Shown here one piece after another: positions 26,301-37,214 of a stretch of DNA of 64,000 nt; position 1 is the first letter of the stretch, and each line of letters opens with the position of its first letter. The DNA comes from Bettongia penicillata ogilbyi (Eukaryota > Chordata > Mammalia > Diprotodontia > Potoroidae). The stretch spans positions 8,612,644 to 8,676,643 of the forward strand of contig JAJHZJ010000496.1 in assembly GCA_023548195.1 (NCBI GenBank), written 5' to 3'. A program made the translations under genes and the position numbers. A model generated the notes under the pieces. It was not told the origin of the DNA and ran no database searches. It saw only the letters and a list, made by a program, of their open reading frames with translations.

Positions 26301-26811
26301 CTAAGGGCACAAGAATAAAATCTGCCAAGCCAGAAGACAGATGACTATAACATACAACCATCACTCCCACAGGCTCCTTCTGATGACCTTAGTGTTCCAC
26401 TTAAGAATATTCAGGTAGCAAGCCTACATTTGTTAACTGACCTTATCTAAGCAGAAGACACAAAAAAAAAAAAATGAGGAAATCATCAGAGGTAAATGCA
26501 ACAAAATTACTCTGAATTATTTTAACTGGTATATCCACAGCTGGAAGAATAAAAAGTCAACTTCTACTACCTCTAGGAAACTGTAAAAAGATTTGGAGAT
26601 GTGTAGTAGCAGATGAAGGCATTCTTCTGTATGAATTAAAAATGTGGGCCTTGAGATCAGTCTTCCTACTTTCTCAAGGCATTGAAAACCTGGCTTAGTT
26701 TTCTTGTCTACCATTAACTTGGGCACTTCAAAATCCATGTTGATGCCCACTAAACAGCCTTTCTCTCAGGTCTTCAGACTCAACTATCATCATGACTCTT
26801 CCACACACCTC

Positions 26812-27322
26812 AGACTGGCATTTCTCAAATTTTTTGGCATCAGGACCTCTACAGTTTTAAAAATTATTAAAGGCCCAAAGAGGACTTTGTTTATGTGTGT
26901 TATATTTATCAATATTTACCATATTAGAAATTAAAACTAATAAAATTAAGATATTTATTTCAAAAAACCCATTGTATGTTACAACAATAACATTTTTCAT
27001 AAAAAATAACTCTAGTTTCCTCCCAAAAAACTAATGAGAAAACTGACATTGTTTTACATTATTTTTTTCAAATCTCTTTAACATCTGGCTTTATAGACAA
27101 TCAGCTTCTCATATCTGCTTCTGCATTCAATTTGTTGTGATAGGGTGTTTAGGTTGCAGTTTATAAAAAATTCTAGTATTACACAGATATGTATTTGGAA
27201 AAGAAAGCAGCATTTTAATAGGCAAATTAGTATTATTATGAAAATAATTTTGATCTCATAAACCCCCTTGAAAGGTTCTAGGGACCTACAAGATTCAAGG
27301 ACCTCACCTTAAGAACCCCTAC
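26812..27322 (+). mobile_element. hAT-Charlie-like non-autonomous element
   Basis: Begins 'tggcatttctcaaatttttt' and ends 'ccttaagaacccct', whose reverse complement begins 'aggggttcttaagg'. Internal blocks 'aggcccaaagaggactttg', 'tttatcaatatttaccatat' and 'tagaaattaaaactaataaa' are shared with the copy at 63,717, confirming an interspersed family. No transposase frame. Confidence 0.7.
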
Positions 27323-27344
27323 CTCAGATCATAAAGGAAGTACA

Positions 27345-27515
27345 TACATTACAATGGAAAAGACCAATAGGCCTGGAGTCTAGGGAAATGGGTTCAAATC
27401 CTGCACCTTCAACTTATTAGGGCAAGTCACTTATAGTCTTTAGCCTCTATTCCTCCATCTATAAAATAAAGGGGTATGTACTAGGTGGCCTCTGAGGTCT
27501 ACTCATGCTCAAATT
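27345..27515 (+). repeat. MIR-type SINE (L2-like tail)
   Basis: 'gcctggagtctagggaaatg', 'gttcaaatcctgcaccttca', 'agggcaagtcacttatagtc' and 'aggtggcctctgaggtctac'. Confidence 0.85.
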
Positions 27516-28175
27516 AGAAAACGTATTCAATCTACTTTGTGTGTGCCTCTCTTGCACACTGTGAACAAGCGCACATGCACACATACACCTCTGTACACAC
27601 ACACTCTTATATAACTTACTTTTCTCCATTCCTGACTGTAAAGTTAATCAATTCAACAATTCAACCGTCCTCTTTGGATCCTTCACTCCCTTTTCACTGG
27701 CTTTATATGTCCCATCAATCCTCAGGTCTGGTTACCTTCACCACTTGCCCTTCTCTGCTCCTATTCCTGAAAGGAACGGATCATACTGAATGGATCATCC
27801 AGACCTGCCCAGCCATCCTTTTATTCTTCCCCATTTGACTACACCACTCCCCAAAGCAGCTGTTCCAAACCTTCTCTCTGGAAGGCCACACTACCTCTTA
27901 ACTACGATCTCACCTCCAAATTTGCCAGAAACATTTAGGCCATACAGAACTCCGTCATACCTGTTTCAACACATCTCCAAATCTTTCATTCTCCTTGCCA
28001 AAGTTAACCTTCTACTTTTTCCCCAGTACCTCCCCTGACCTCAACTCTGCTCTGACAGATTCAATTCTAAGATAATAGCATCCAAATCTATATCCATATG
28101 TAATCTCTCCCATGTACAAACAGGCCCACATCTACAAATGTCTACTTGACTACCCGGATGCCATTTTCACCTCAA
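27516..28175. other. Non-coding stretch
   Basis: C/T-rich unique sequence. A 99-codon and an 82-codon plus-strand frame have no recognisable domain. Confidence 0.4.
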
Positions 28176-28179
28176 AGTC

Positions 28180-28375
28180 AGAAGATCAAAGACTAAGAGC
28201 TAGAGAAGACCTTAAAGATCTAAAGTTAGACTTTTTCCAGACATTTTACAGATAGAGAAATTGAGTCCCAGAGAAGCTGACTAGCCCAAATCATAGATGC
28301 AGTAAGTGGCATTCAAACCCAGGTCCTCTAACTGCAAAGCCCAGTGTGCTCTTTGGCCTGCACTAAGATAATATA
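28180..28375 (-). repeat. MIR-type SINE, reverse
   Basis: 'gagaagaccttaaagatcta', 'cattttacagatagagaaat' + 'tgagtcccagag', and 'cattcaaacccaggtcctct'. Confidence 0.85.
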
Positions 28376-28954
28376 TCTAAAACTGAATTAAACAACTTCC
28401 CTTCTAAGCCCACTCCTTTAATGTCCTTATTTCTGTGGGGGTGTTCAAAACCAAGACATTCCATCTGAGGCTTCTCTCACCACAGTGTCTCATGTGCAAG
28501 GTCCAATGCATTCTCCCCACACTCATGACCATCCCCTAATACAGGTCCTTATTTGTTTCTGTAAAAGCTTCCTAAATGGTCTTCCTGACTTCTGTCTCTC
28601 TCCAGGTCATACATTCTTCACACAGCTGTGACAAGAGAAGGCTTCCTAAGAATCAATTCTGTCAGTGGCACCATGTTATCTCTAAAATTCTAACCCTCTT
28701 CCCCAGATGTTTCACACTGCTCCCCTTCACATGATGTTCAACTATTCAACAAGTTTTATCACTCCAGTCAAAACAAACTGATCATGGTTCCTCAAACTCA
28801 AACTGCCTTGAATTCAGACAAGACACCTCACCCAGAAAGGTATCCCACCTCCTCATCTTGACTTTTCAGGAGTGTTATCGTCCACTAGTGCTTTCTTTCC
28901 TTCCAGTGACACGTTCCCTGAGTGTCTCCCATATAATTAAATACACGGTAAAGT
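28376..28954. other. Non-coding stretch
   Basis: Nothing assignable. Confidence 0.4.
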
Positions 28955-29045
28955 GAAAACTCCTCTGGAGCACAGACTATCACTTTTGTCTTAATATCCC
29001 ATGCATTTAGCACAATGTCTTGCTCATACATTAGGTAATTAATAA
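28955..29045 (+). mobile_element. L2 LINE 3' end fragment
   Basis: 'ctctggagcacagactatca', then 'gcatttagcacaatgtcttg' and 'gtaattaataagg', the L2 terminal block order. Confidence 0.65.
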
Positions 29046-29349
29046 GGAAGGACTGGGACAGATAGTGAAGGTATTGCAGGTAAGATGAAAAACATGAGTA
29101 AAAGCATGAGGTGAGTCTCAAATGAAGACAAAAAGATCGTTCCTTAGTAGTGGAAATTAAAACTGACCAGGAAGAGTAGGAGGCATAAAATTGTACTAAG
29201 ACTTATATGTCAAGAAGAATTTTAAAAACAAAGTTATTATAGGTTCTGGCAGCAGTGTGTGGATAATACAATAGAAGAGACAGAGAAAATATAGGAGGCC
29301 ATGACACTAATAATCCAAGTCTTAGATGAAATGGTTATAATGATTAATA

Positions 29350-29530
29350 GAAATGACAACAACTAACATTTATATGGTGCGAAGTCTGCTTGCTTTACAA
29401 TTTTCGATCTCATTTTATCCTCACACTAACATTAGAAAGTAGATGTTATTATCCACATTTAAAAGACATGGAAACTGAGGCAAACATTTAGTGACTTGCC
29501 CAAGCACACAGCTAGTCAATGTCTGAGGCC
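29350..29530 (-). repeat. MIR-type SINE, reverse
   Basis: 'caactaacatttatatggtg', 'tctcattttatcctcacact', 'gacatggaaactgaggcaaa' and 'gtgacttgcccaagcacaca'. Confidence 0.88.
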
Positions 29531-30114
29531 AAACAGAATGGATATAAGATGAAGGAGAAGAAAAGATGTCTTTGCAGGTCTGGAGCCTGAAAGACAAAGA
29601 ATGAAAGCGATGAGTAAACTGTAGAGAGCACATGAGAAAGGGGGAGAAAGGCAAAGGTGAAAGAGGAGAGGGAAAGCAACCATGAGCATAGGAAAGTCAG
29701 TTCTTTTAGCCAGCTGGAAACCTAAATATAGGCAAGGATAGCTAGAAAAGTTTTAACATATCTTTAGGTGCAGTCAAAATAACTGTGGTACTCAATCCAC
29801 CAATAATCCAATCCAATCAATCTACCATGAACTCAAAATAACTATGCCGCACACATATCAAGATACAGACACACGCTTTAAAAAAAAACCTTAAAAAGAA
29901 CTGAGACCTTTTTCAAGTGATGAGTTATCTTGAGAAGCTGCCTACCTATTGGACACCGTTCAAGTGCTCACTATAACCTCTGTTTGAAGATCTCCGACCA
30001 TGGGGACAAGTCACATAACTCTGTTTTCTGAAGTTTAACATGGAAATCACTTTCACTAAATACTTCACAAGATTCTGTGGAGAAAAGCACTTTGCAACTG
30101 TTGTTAAAGCATAA
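29531..30114. other. Non-coding stretch
   Basis: No gene recognised; purine-rich between 29,540 and 29,700. Confidence 0.4.
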
Positions 30115-30300
30115 CTGATCACATTTATTTTATCATTATAAAAGATTGGCTATTACCCTCCCCATTTTGTAAATGAGGAAAATAAACATCAGACCTATAA
30201 GATGACTTGCCCATGGCCATACAATTAGGAAGAGGCACGATTTGAACTGGGGTCTCTCTCATGACTCCAAGGCCAGCACTTTCTTTACTATATCACACTG
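30115..30300 (-). repeat. MIR-type SINE, reverse
   Basis: 'cccattttgtaaatgaggaa', 'gatgacttgcccatggccat', 'gatttgaactggggtctctc' and 'cagcactttctttactatat'. Confidence 0.87.
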
Positions 30301-30339
30301 TTCTCACCACCCACTTCAAGGAAACCCAATATATAAACA

Positions 30340-30765
30340 GTCACAGAAGCTCAGAATTGGAAAGGACTTCAGAGGACACCAAACCAAACCCATTCTGCAC
30401 AAGAATCCCTTTTGGTACAGACATCAAGTGTAGACCTTCTACTCTTTGCTTTAAGACCTCTGGAGAAACCCCCTGCCTTCCCAGACAGCCCATTCCACTC
30501 ACAGACAGCCCTAATGAATTAATTTGTCCTGAAAACAACCTTTAATCAGACTATTCTTTCGGCTCTTTGATCTGCCTCCTGGAGCCAACAACCTAAGCCT
30601 TCTCCCTCACAAGCCTACAAATATCTCAAGAGAGTCCACCTATCCTCACCCAAGGCAGAAGCCACATTTCCTCAGTGCCTTAAATGGATGCTCATAAGGC
30701 ATAAGGTTGAGACTCTTCACCATCCTGTTGCTCTCCTATGTCCAAACTCCAAGTGTGTTAGAAAA
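30340..30765 (-). mobile_element. CR1/L3-like LINE 3' portion, antisense
   Basis: Ordered blocks: 'gctcagaattggaaaggact' + 'tcagagg', 'gctttaagacctctggagaa', 'cagacagcccattccactca', 'aatatctcaagagagtcc', and 'gactcttcaccatcctgttg' + 'ctctcctatgtcc'. These match the antisense of an amniote CR1/L3 3' region ('cttcaccatcctggttgccc'). The 94- and 65-codon frames over it are incidental. Confidence 0.7.
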
Positions 30766-30869
30766 TGAGATTTGCCTGGTGTCGCCTGTTCTTGATGAAG
30801 CCATGCTGGTTCTCTGCAATCACTGTTTCCCTGAGTATACAAACTTACAAAATGGATTAGAAATGATTC

Positions 30870-31020
30870 TATGCTGAGAAAAGCATTGCATTTAGAGTCT
30901 GAAAATATGGGTGTGAATTCTGGCTTATACATCTACATTTCCCTTCTCTGGAGCTTATAAAATGAAGTGAGGCTAAAAGATCTCTAAGATCCCTTCCAAC
31001 TTTAAAACTATGATTCTATT
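30870..31020 (+). repeat. MIR-type SINE (L2-like tail)
   Basis: 'gtgtgaattctggcttatac', 'ttcccttctctggagcttat' + 'aaaatgaag', and the tail 'ctaagatcccttccaacttt' ending in 'ctatgattctattg'. Confidence 0.8.
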
Positions 31021-31309
31021 GTTTTCAGATAAATGTGACATTCTCCTAATGAGTTTTTTTTAATTACTCCAAATATTTTTTTGAAAATTTGGGGGCAGAT
31101 ACGTAATGAACAAAAATACACTTATTTACAAGTTTTTTTAATTATAAACTTCAATCATAAACACGTTCTGAATTTTTTTCTTAAATCAAAGAGATCGTTA
31201 CCAAATTTTCTTCTGGTTCACAATTCAAATCTACTTTCACTGTTTAAGACCATAAAAGGATGGAAAAGGGGCAAGTGAGAAGAAAACACCCAGGGTTGTA
31301 CAGCGCAGG

Positions 31310-31515
31310 AGGTGGGAAGGTATGGAGAAAAAACACTAGACTAACTGAGTCAAAAGAAACTGGTCCTAGTCCTACCACTATTATTCACTATCTGTTGGAC
31401 CTCAGGTCACAGTCACTTCACCTCCCTATGCCTCAGTTTCTGCGGCTGTAAAATGAGCAGGTTAGACTACATGACCTTTAGAGTCCCTTCAAGTCCCAAG
31501 ACTGCTATTCTGGAA
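31310..31515 (+). repeat. MIR-type SINE, near full length (L2-like tail)
   Basis: 'tctgttggacctcaggtcac', 'tatgcctcagtttctgcggc' + 'tgtaaaatgag', and 'agactacatgacctttagag'. Confidence 0.85.
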
Positions 31516-32325
31516 ACAAGATTTGCGAGCAGTGAATTTCATTTATCCATGTCATCATTCAATCCCTTCTACCAAAGCTGTACTCTATAGCCTTCCTCCT
31601 GGTGTCCAAGTAATCAACACTGGGTTCTCAGAAGCTGTGCCAGGGAACACAAACTCAGCTGGTTTTAGTCACCTCTGTTTGCTTTCTGGGAACCTATTCT
31701 GCTAAGTCAAGCAGCTGTGGAAGTGAGTAGCAATGGGGCCTCAACTATGTCATAAAAATTAAGAAAGGATACTTATGACAGTGCCCTGGTCTGAAGCATT
31801 CTCTGGTCTGGTCTCTCCTAAATATAGAAGGCTTAATCAATTTCAGCAACTGACCTCAATTTTCTGAGACTCAATCATTAACATTTATTGTGGCCAAACT
31901 AAGTGGAAATCATCTTGTTTATGGAGAACAAACTAAGATTGGAAATGACGTTTTTGTTAATTCACTGAAGATATCTCCTTTTTTTTTTTATACTGCTGAC
32001 CAGACTTTTTAAAAAGAGTGCTACCTGAGGGAGAACTTGGTTAGGGGAAGGCATTTTCTCCAAGGTCATACCATCATTAATGTTACCATTGTCCCATTTG
32101 TAAATCAAAAACCCTAAACTTAAACTATGTATCTTTGTTTATACGGATGCTGAAATTTATTCATCTTTTTGTTTCATGCTAACTGTTGAACATAAGTTTG
32201 AAACTGATTGGTGGAGATTGAGTGGTCTGTAAGAAGAAACTTTGTCCCTCCATTTGTTTGTATGCTAATAAACTGCCTGACAAAATTTGGCTAAAACACA
32301 CAGTATAAATTGTTTCCTTTCCACC
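31516..32325. other. Non-coding stretch
   Basis: No gene or clear repeat. It includes a T-run near 31,980. Confidence 0.4.
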
Positions 32326-32440
32326 CAATCAATCAGTAAGCATCTACTACTTGCTAAGCCCTGTGGTAGGCACTGAAACTACAAAAACAAAAATAAAAGT
32401 CATTGTTCTCAAGGAGTTTACAGACTAACAAAGGAAAGAA
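32326..32440 (+). repeat. L2-associated medium-copy interspersed repeat, 5' part
   Basis: 'cagtaagcatctactacttg' + 'ctaagccctgtgg', then 'attgttctcaaggagtttac'; the same block order as at 22,150 and 62,705. Confidence 0.6.
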
Positions 32441-32588
32441 GAAAAGACTCATCATCAAAAGATTTGGCCAATAAATAACGAATCCATTTTTGGCCATGGC
32501 AATTCCTGAAAGAAGGAAAAATCCCAAAGCAGCCCCGGGGTCCTGTGAAACCCTCTCTCTACATGACTGATGGGGATGGCAAAATGGC

Positions 32589-32613
32589 AAAAAAAAAAAA
32601 AAAGGGGGGGGGG
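32589..32613 (+). repeat. (A)15(G)10 composite run
   Basis: An A homopolymer runs directly into a G homopolymer. Confidence 0.9.
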
Positions 32614-33190
32614 AAGGCATGAAAGGCATAGATGACCTGAGAAAGAGATTGCTATGTCTAGTCATGAAGTTAAAGAGTGAGGGATAATTAGCAGTTTGAG
32701 GACAACTGGAATGAGAAGGCCTCCAGTGGAAGACCTCCAGGTGGATGCTCCATGGAGGGGCTTAGGGAAAGACAGACAAGGACTGCACAGGATGAGATCC
32801 ATTAAAGTACTCAACTCTATCACTTGACCCAGTTAGCAGAAAGGCTGTTACAGTAATATTTTGAGGCCCCCTACAAGGAAAAAGAAATTCACCCAAAAAA
32901 CCGTTCCAAAGACCTCCACTAAGCAGAGAAACAGCTTGGGTAACCAAAGAGGTATGACAGGGCAAGTAACAACAGCGGCCACCAGAACCAGAGTGCCAAC
33001 ATCATTGCCAAAGGGCTGTACCACTTCAACAATTAGGATTTTTATGAGGTTTCCTTTTCTGGACAATCTTCCTACCTTTGAAGAACTTCAGTTGCTTGGT
33101 GAAGAGGGTGAGAAAATGTCACCCTAGCTGCCTCCAAACCACACCAACCCTGGAGGCAAGATTTCACACCCCCTCCCGGCTTTCAGCTCT
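32614..33190. other. Non-coding stretch
   Basis: An 88-codon plus-strand frame (32,861-33,127) is overlapped by two minus-strand frames. It was compared from memory with ribosomal protein pseudogenes without a match. Confidence 0.4.
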
Positions 33191-33194
33191 AAAG

Positions 33195-33415
33195 CATTCA
33201 TGGTTTTAAGGCTAGAAAGGGCCTTCGAGGTCAGCTAGTCCAAAACTCTCCTTTTACAGAAGAGAAAACCGAAGCACAAAGAAGCCAATAATAAACATTT
33301 ATTATGCAGCTACTATGTGCCTAAGCACTAGATATTTGCCTAAAGTCACACAGCTGGAACTTGAACGTAGGTCCCCTAGCTCCAAACAACAGCCTCTCAC
33401 CACTGTACTGCCTTT
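33195..33415 (-). repeat. MIR-type SINE, reverse, with an internal repeat insertion
   Basis: Reverse SINE blocks 'gctagaaagggccttcgagg', 'ccttttacagaagagaaaac' and 'cctaaagtcacacagctgga' are interrupted at about 33,288-33,338 by 'aataaacatttattatgcag' + 'ctactatgtgccta', an L2-associated repeat start. Confidence 0.75.
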
Positions 33416-33429
33416 TGGGCCCCCTGCGT

Positions 33430-36040
33430 CCGTGGATTCTTCCCAGACTACTAATGCAGTCTGGGCAGAATTTACACCTCCAGTTGGTTACACAAGTTAG
33501 CTGCCTCCTTTCACTGGGATCTAACTTTGTAAACGTTACTTAAGGAATGTAGAAAATGACATCCTAGTTCTCAAACCCACACATCTCTATAACGAATATG
33601 CCTTCCACCTCTCCCCACCTGCCAACGGAATGCCAACAAGTTTCCACTACCAGCCATCTTGTATTCAAGTAAAAATGAAGTGAGAAGTGAGCAACATCAA
33701 CCAAACCCTCTGTCCCAACGTCACCCAAACACGGCTCGTCAGAATTTCTTTCTATGCAATAGCACTGTAATCAATTACAAAGGGTGGTTTCCTTTGTCAG
33801 CCTTTCATTTGACAAGGTTTTATTTATGTTTCACTGCCATACATGAACAGATGTATTTATTCAACAGGTTGTCATTCAAAGGGTCCATTAATCACATCTC
33901 CTTTCCGGGTAATGTGTATGCTTATTTTGTGCTCCTTTCCTTTCTGGGTATTAGTTTGAAATGCCCTGAGTACATGAAAGTAAGTTATTTAGTGTAAAGA
34001 AAATTGGTTCTTTTGTTATATATGTACTATTACCAACAATCTTACTTAGATATTATAACACAGGAAAGATTTCTGGATGTGTGCAAAAAAGCTATTAAAT
34101 TTTATATAATCTTTCAAATAAATATAAACTATACACACAACAAAGGGAACCAATACATTCCACAAAAACTAGTCTAAGTAAGAAGCAATGTTAGTTTGGT
34201 GGTAATGACTGAACTCTATAACAAAAAAGTTCAGGGTGTTTTAAAAGTAACTGTTAACATACAGAATGGATCTGAATCTTCACAACTAAGAAAAACTTTC
34301 TTCTTAACACATAAATCGTTTTCTTATGGGTACTGATTTTTATTTCCATTTAAAATAGGGAATTTGACACCTCTTTTTCCATTAATTCCTATCTAGTTAA
34401 TAATGTACTTCAAGTAAAAAAATCAATACATCACTGCAATAATGTTTATGATTTCCTTATCTTTTAAATAAATTGAAATTCACATCTCTCACAAGTACAG
34501 GTAATGGCTGATGTGCTGTGTGGAATATTCAAAGCAAACTTTTTTTTTTAAAATGTAAGAGATTTCAAACAAGAATGAAAGTACATAAAGGAAAAAACTT
34601 CCATAAAGTAGCATCAAAAATTCAACCACTTAAATGGTTAGCCAATTTTTCCTTCTACTCCTCCTCCTCTGCCACCCTCATTGCACTCCTCCCCTCCCCA
34701 AGAAGCAAATGCTAAATACTTCTAGGAGTTGTCAATGATAATCTGGGAGGCCTGCCATTAAGCTCCCATGGAACAACCCGACATAAACCCTGTTTTCATG
34801 GAGACAAACAAGGCTGTCCTGACTCCCTAGACTAACAACTTGAGATAGCAAGAACACAGTCTCAGGTGATCTGGGATTAATAACACACACCGAAGAGGCA
34901 TCGTGTCTCACTTAACAACAAAAAAAGAGGTCACCACGGGAATTTCAGCCCAGTCACTAGCATTTGCCTAAAAGCATAAATAAACCCCAAAACCACCCCA
35001 CAATTCCAAATTGGTTTAGGCATGTTGAAGAAAACATCATGAGGACCCCTTATTATCCACACACAAGAGGGAATTCCCCAGGAAAGGGAAGAGGTTATTA
35101 CTTAATTACAACTTAGCAAAGGGGGAAAAAAATTAAACCAATCAGGCTCAAATAATTACCCATGCCTTCAACAACCCGATTTTATTCAGCATAGCTAGCA
35201 AATCAACAAAAGGAATTCTTATTTGGAAAACAAGGAATCTGGACATGACTCTACGTAAAATTTCCAAAGCAGAGCATTTAAATTACATAGTAAAATGTCC
35301 CATAATACCAGACCTTTTTTAAACGAGAAGAGAGGGCTGCACCAATCAAGTTTTTAATCAACAATAACACTGAAATATTACAACCATTTTAAGCCTGACT
35401 TAGGATCTCTCATTTGTAACTTGCAAATGCATGTTTTTTGAAGAGAACATTATTTGAAAGCTCAATACGAGAAAGAGTACCAATGCCACATAAAGTTTTA
35501 CCCAAAAGCCTGCTACATACATTTATGCTCAGTGTATTAAGTTTATCTTGGCTGAAAATATAAAGTGGTTAATGTTCCAAAATTATAACTTCCCTAAAAG
35601 CGCTGAGTGTATGGTAATGCATTCATGAAATCATCCACACTACATCCTCAGGTTCATTTCTACATAAATAAGAGTCTGCTTCGGCTGAAAAAACACCTCC
35701 ATAGGGTAATTTCCATCGAACTGCAGCTACTTTATACTAACAACGTGGCCTTTACACTGTCAAAAAAAAAAAAACGTGACCGTTCTAGCTAAAACTTACC
35801 AGCAAACTCCTCTGCTCAAAATACACTTTTAATAACAACTTCAAACACACTCCTCTCCTGAACACTTCCTGAAGATGAAATTTTAAAACAATCACTAAGT
35901 TACCAGAAGCAGCTCCCAGAAAGAGAAAGGAAACCCCAATCACACAGTGGGAAAGTGAGGACGGCGTGTCTACGCTTCCCCTCCCCTCCCCCTTCAGCAG
36001 GAGTTCAGGCACCAAGCACATTTTTCATCCTTCAATTGCA
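33430..36040. other. Repeat-poor flank of the CpG island
   Basis: About 2.6 kb with almost no recognisable SINE or LINE, unlike the rest of the window. AT-rich, no coding exon supported. If the minus-strand gene model is right, this is the start of intron 1, where regulatory elements often keep repeats out. A donor-like site at 35,800/35,799 on the minus strand lies in it. Confidence 0.45.
35794..35801 (-). other. Candidate alternative splice donor (minus strand)
   Basis: The minus strand reads TTTGCTG|GTAAGT with the exon ending at 35,800. It lies just inside the shore of the CpG island and could end an alternative first exon, or be chance. The open minus-strand frame through it (35,785-36,021) has no recognised domain. 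Confidence 0.3.
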
Positions 36041-36811
36041 TCCCTCGTTTCCTCCAATTTACACGACCGAAGACTATCCTAACCCACCCGGGGCAATGCC
36101 CACAGACCGGGGGGTCGGCCGCGGGAGGGAGGGGGGCAAATCTCCCCCCTTTTAAGTGACCAAGGGGCTCTTTCCGCCTGCCGCGGGTGGGCTGCAGAAA
36201 ATTAACGCTAATAATCATAATATGCGCGGAAAGGCGCCTTCTTCGCTAAAAATAGGCTCCGAGGGAGGCTGCCCGACCGTGGCTCCTCAGTTCTATCCGC
36301 TGCAAATTCCTTTCCGGAAAGCCTTCCCCGAAGGAGGGAAAGGCTCGGAGGGTGGAGGGCGCACAGGGGTGGGGGAGGGCTAAAAGCCCCAGACGGAACC
36401 GGGAGCGGGATCACCTTGCCGAGGCGGCGGGGGCGGAGGGGGAGGGGAGGCTCCATCCCAGCGCCGAGGATAATAACAGCGCCCCGTCGGACACCCGCTC
36501 CCCGAAGGGCCGGGCGGACAATGCGCTCCCCGCGGCCCATCCCCCACGCCCGCCACCCGCGGCCGCGCAGCCCCCTCCCACCCACACCACCCCCCGCCCC
36601 CGCCCGGGCCTCGGCCCGCGCCCCCGCCTTACCTGGCGCCGCTCCCCTGGCTGGGCTGGGCCGGGGCTCGGCCGCCCCTCCCGCCCGCAGTGGAGGGAGG
36701 CCCGGCGAGGGCCCCCGGCCGGCCGGCCCTCAGACTCCTGGTCGGACCGCGCAGCCCGGGCGGGAGCGGCCTCGGCTCCGGGCTGGGCTCCGGGCGGGCA
36801 GCGCGACGACT

Positions 36812-36832
36812 CCGCCGCCGCCGCCGCCGCCG
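36812..36832 (+). repeat. (CCG)7 trinucleotide repeat
   Basis: Seven uninterrupted CCG units on the plus strand, CGG in the sense of the proposed transcript. Confidence 0.95.
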
Positions 36833-37133
36833 AGGAGCCCTCCCAGCTGCGCCCGCCTCCCTGCTCCGCGCGGGGGGGCGGCCGGGGCGGGGGCGGGGGG
36901 GGCGCGAGCCGGGCCGGGGGAGGGGGCGGCCGCCGCGCCGCCGCCGGGCCGCGAGCGGGAGCGGAGCACGGAGGCTGGAGCCCTGCGGCTCGGAGCGGGC
37001 GGCCAACGGCTCGGAGTCTCCGCGCCGGGGAGCGGGCGCGGGGCGCGGGGAGCGAGCGCGGAGGGGGAGGGGAGCGGGCCGGGGAGGGGGAGGGGGCCGG
37101 ACCAGCCAGGCGCAAATGAGCTCGCGAGGCCCG

Positions 37134-37154
37134 CGGCGGCGGCGGCGGCGGCGG
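37134..37154 (+). repeat. (CGG)7 trinucleotide repeat
   Basis: Seven uninterrupted CGG units on the plus strand, CCG in the sense of the proposed transcript; complementary to the run at 36,812. Confidence 0.95.
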
Positions 37155-37214
37155 CTCCTGCCGCACAGCCAAACAAACCCGAGCGCGGCGCAGAGCGGCG
37201 CAGGCAGCCAGCGC

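Larger units (their letters stand above)
36633..37200 (-). other. Putative non-coding first exon of an unidentified minus-strand gene
   Basis: The minus strand shows a textbook donor, GCCAG|GTAAGG, with the last exon base at 36,633 and the intron starting at 36,632 inside the CpG island. There is no ATG on the minus strand from 37,518 down to the donor, so any first exon in that span would be purely 5' UTR, with translation starting in a later exon probably beyond this window or in one I did not recognise. The upstream end is arbitrary; the start site is not visible and could lie anywhere from about 36,900 to 37,500. The exon is very GC-rich and carries a (CGG)7 run (36,812-36,832) and, if it extends that far, a (CCG)7 run (37,134-37,154) in transcript sense. 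Gene identity is unknown. The downstream intron would exceed 36 kb if no exon was missed. Confidence 0.5.

Noticed and set aside
29905..29980. C/D snoRNA-like boxes ('tgatga' near 29,918)
   Set aside because: No terminal stem and no D box at suitable spacing.
32861..33127. Possible ribosomal-protein processed pseudogene
   Set aside because: Basic, Thr/Arg-rich frame, but no block matched a ribosomal protein I could recall, and two opposing frames are also open.
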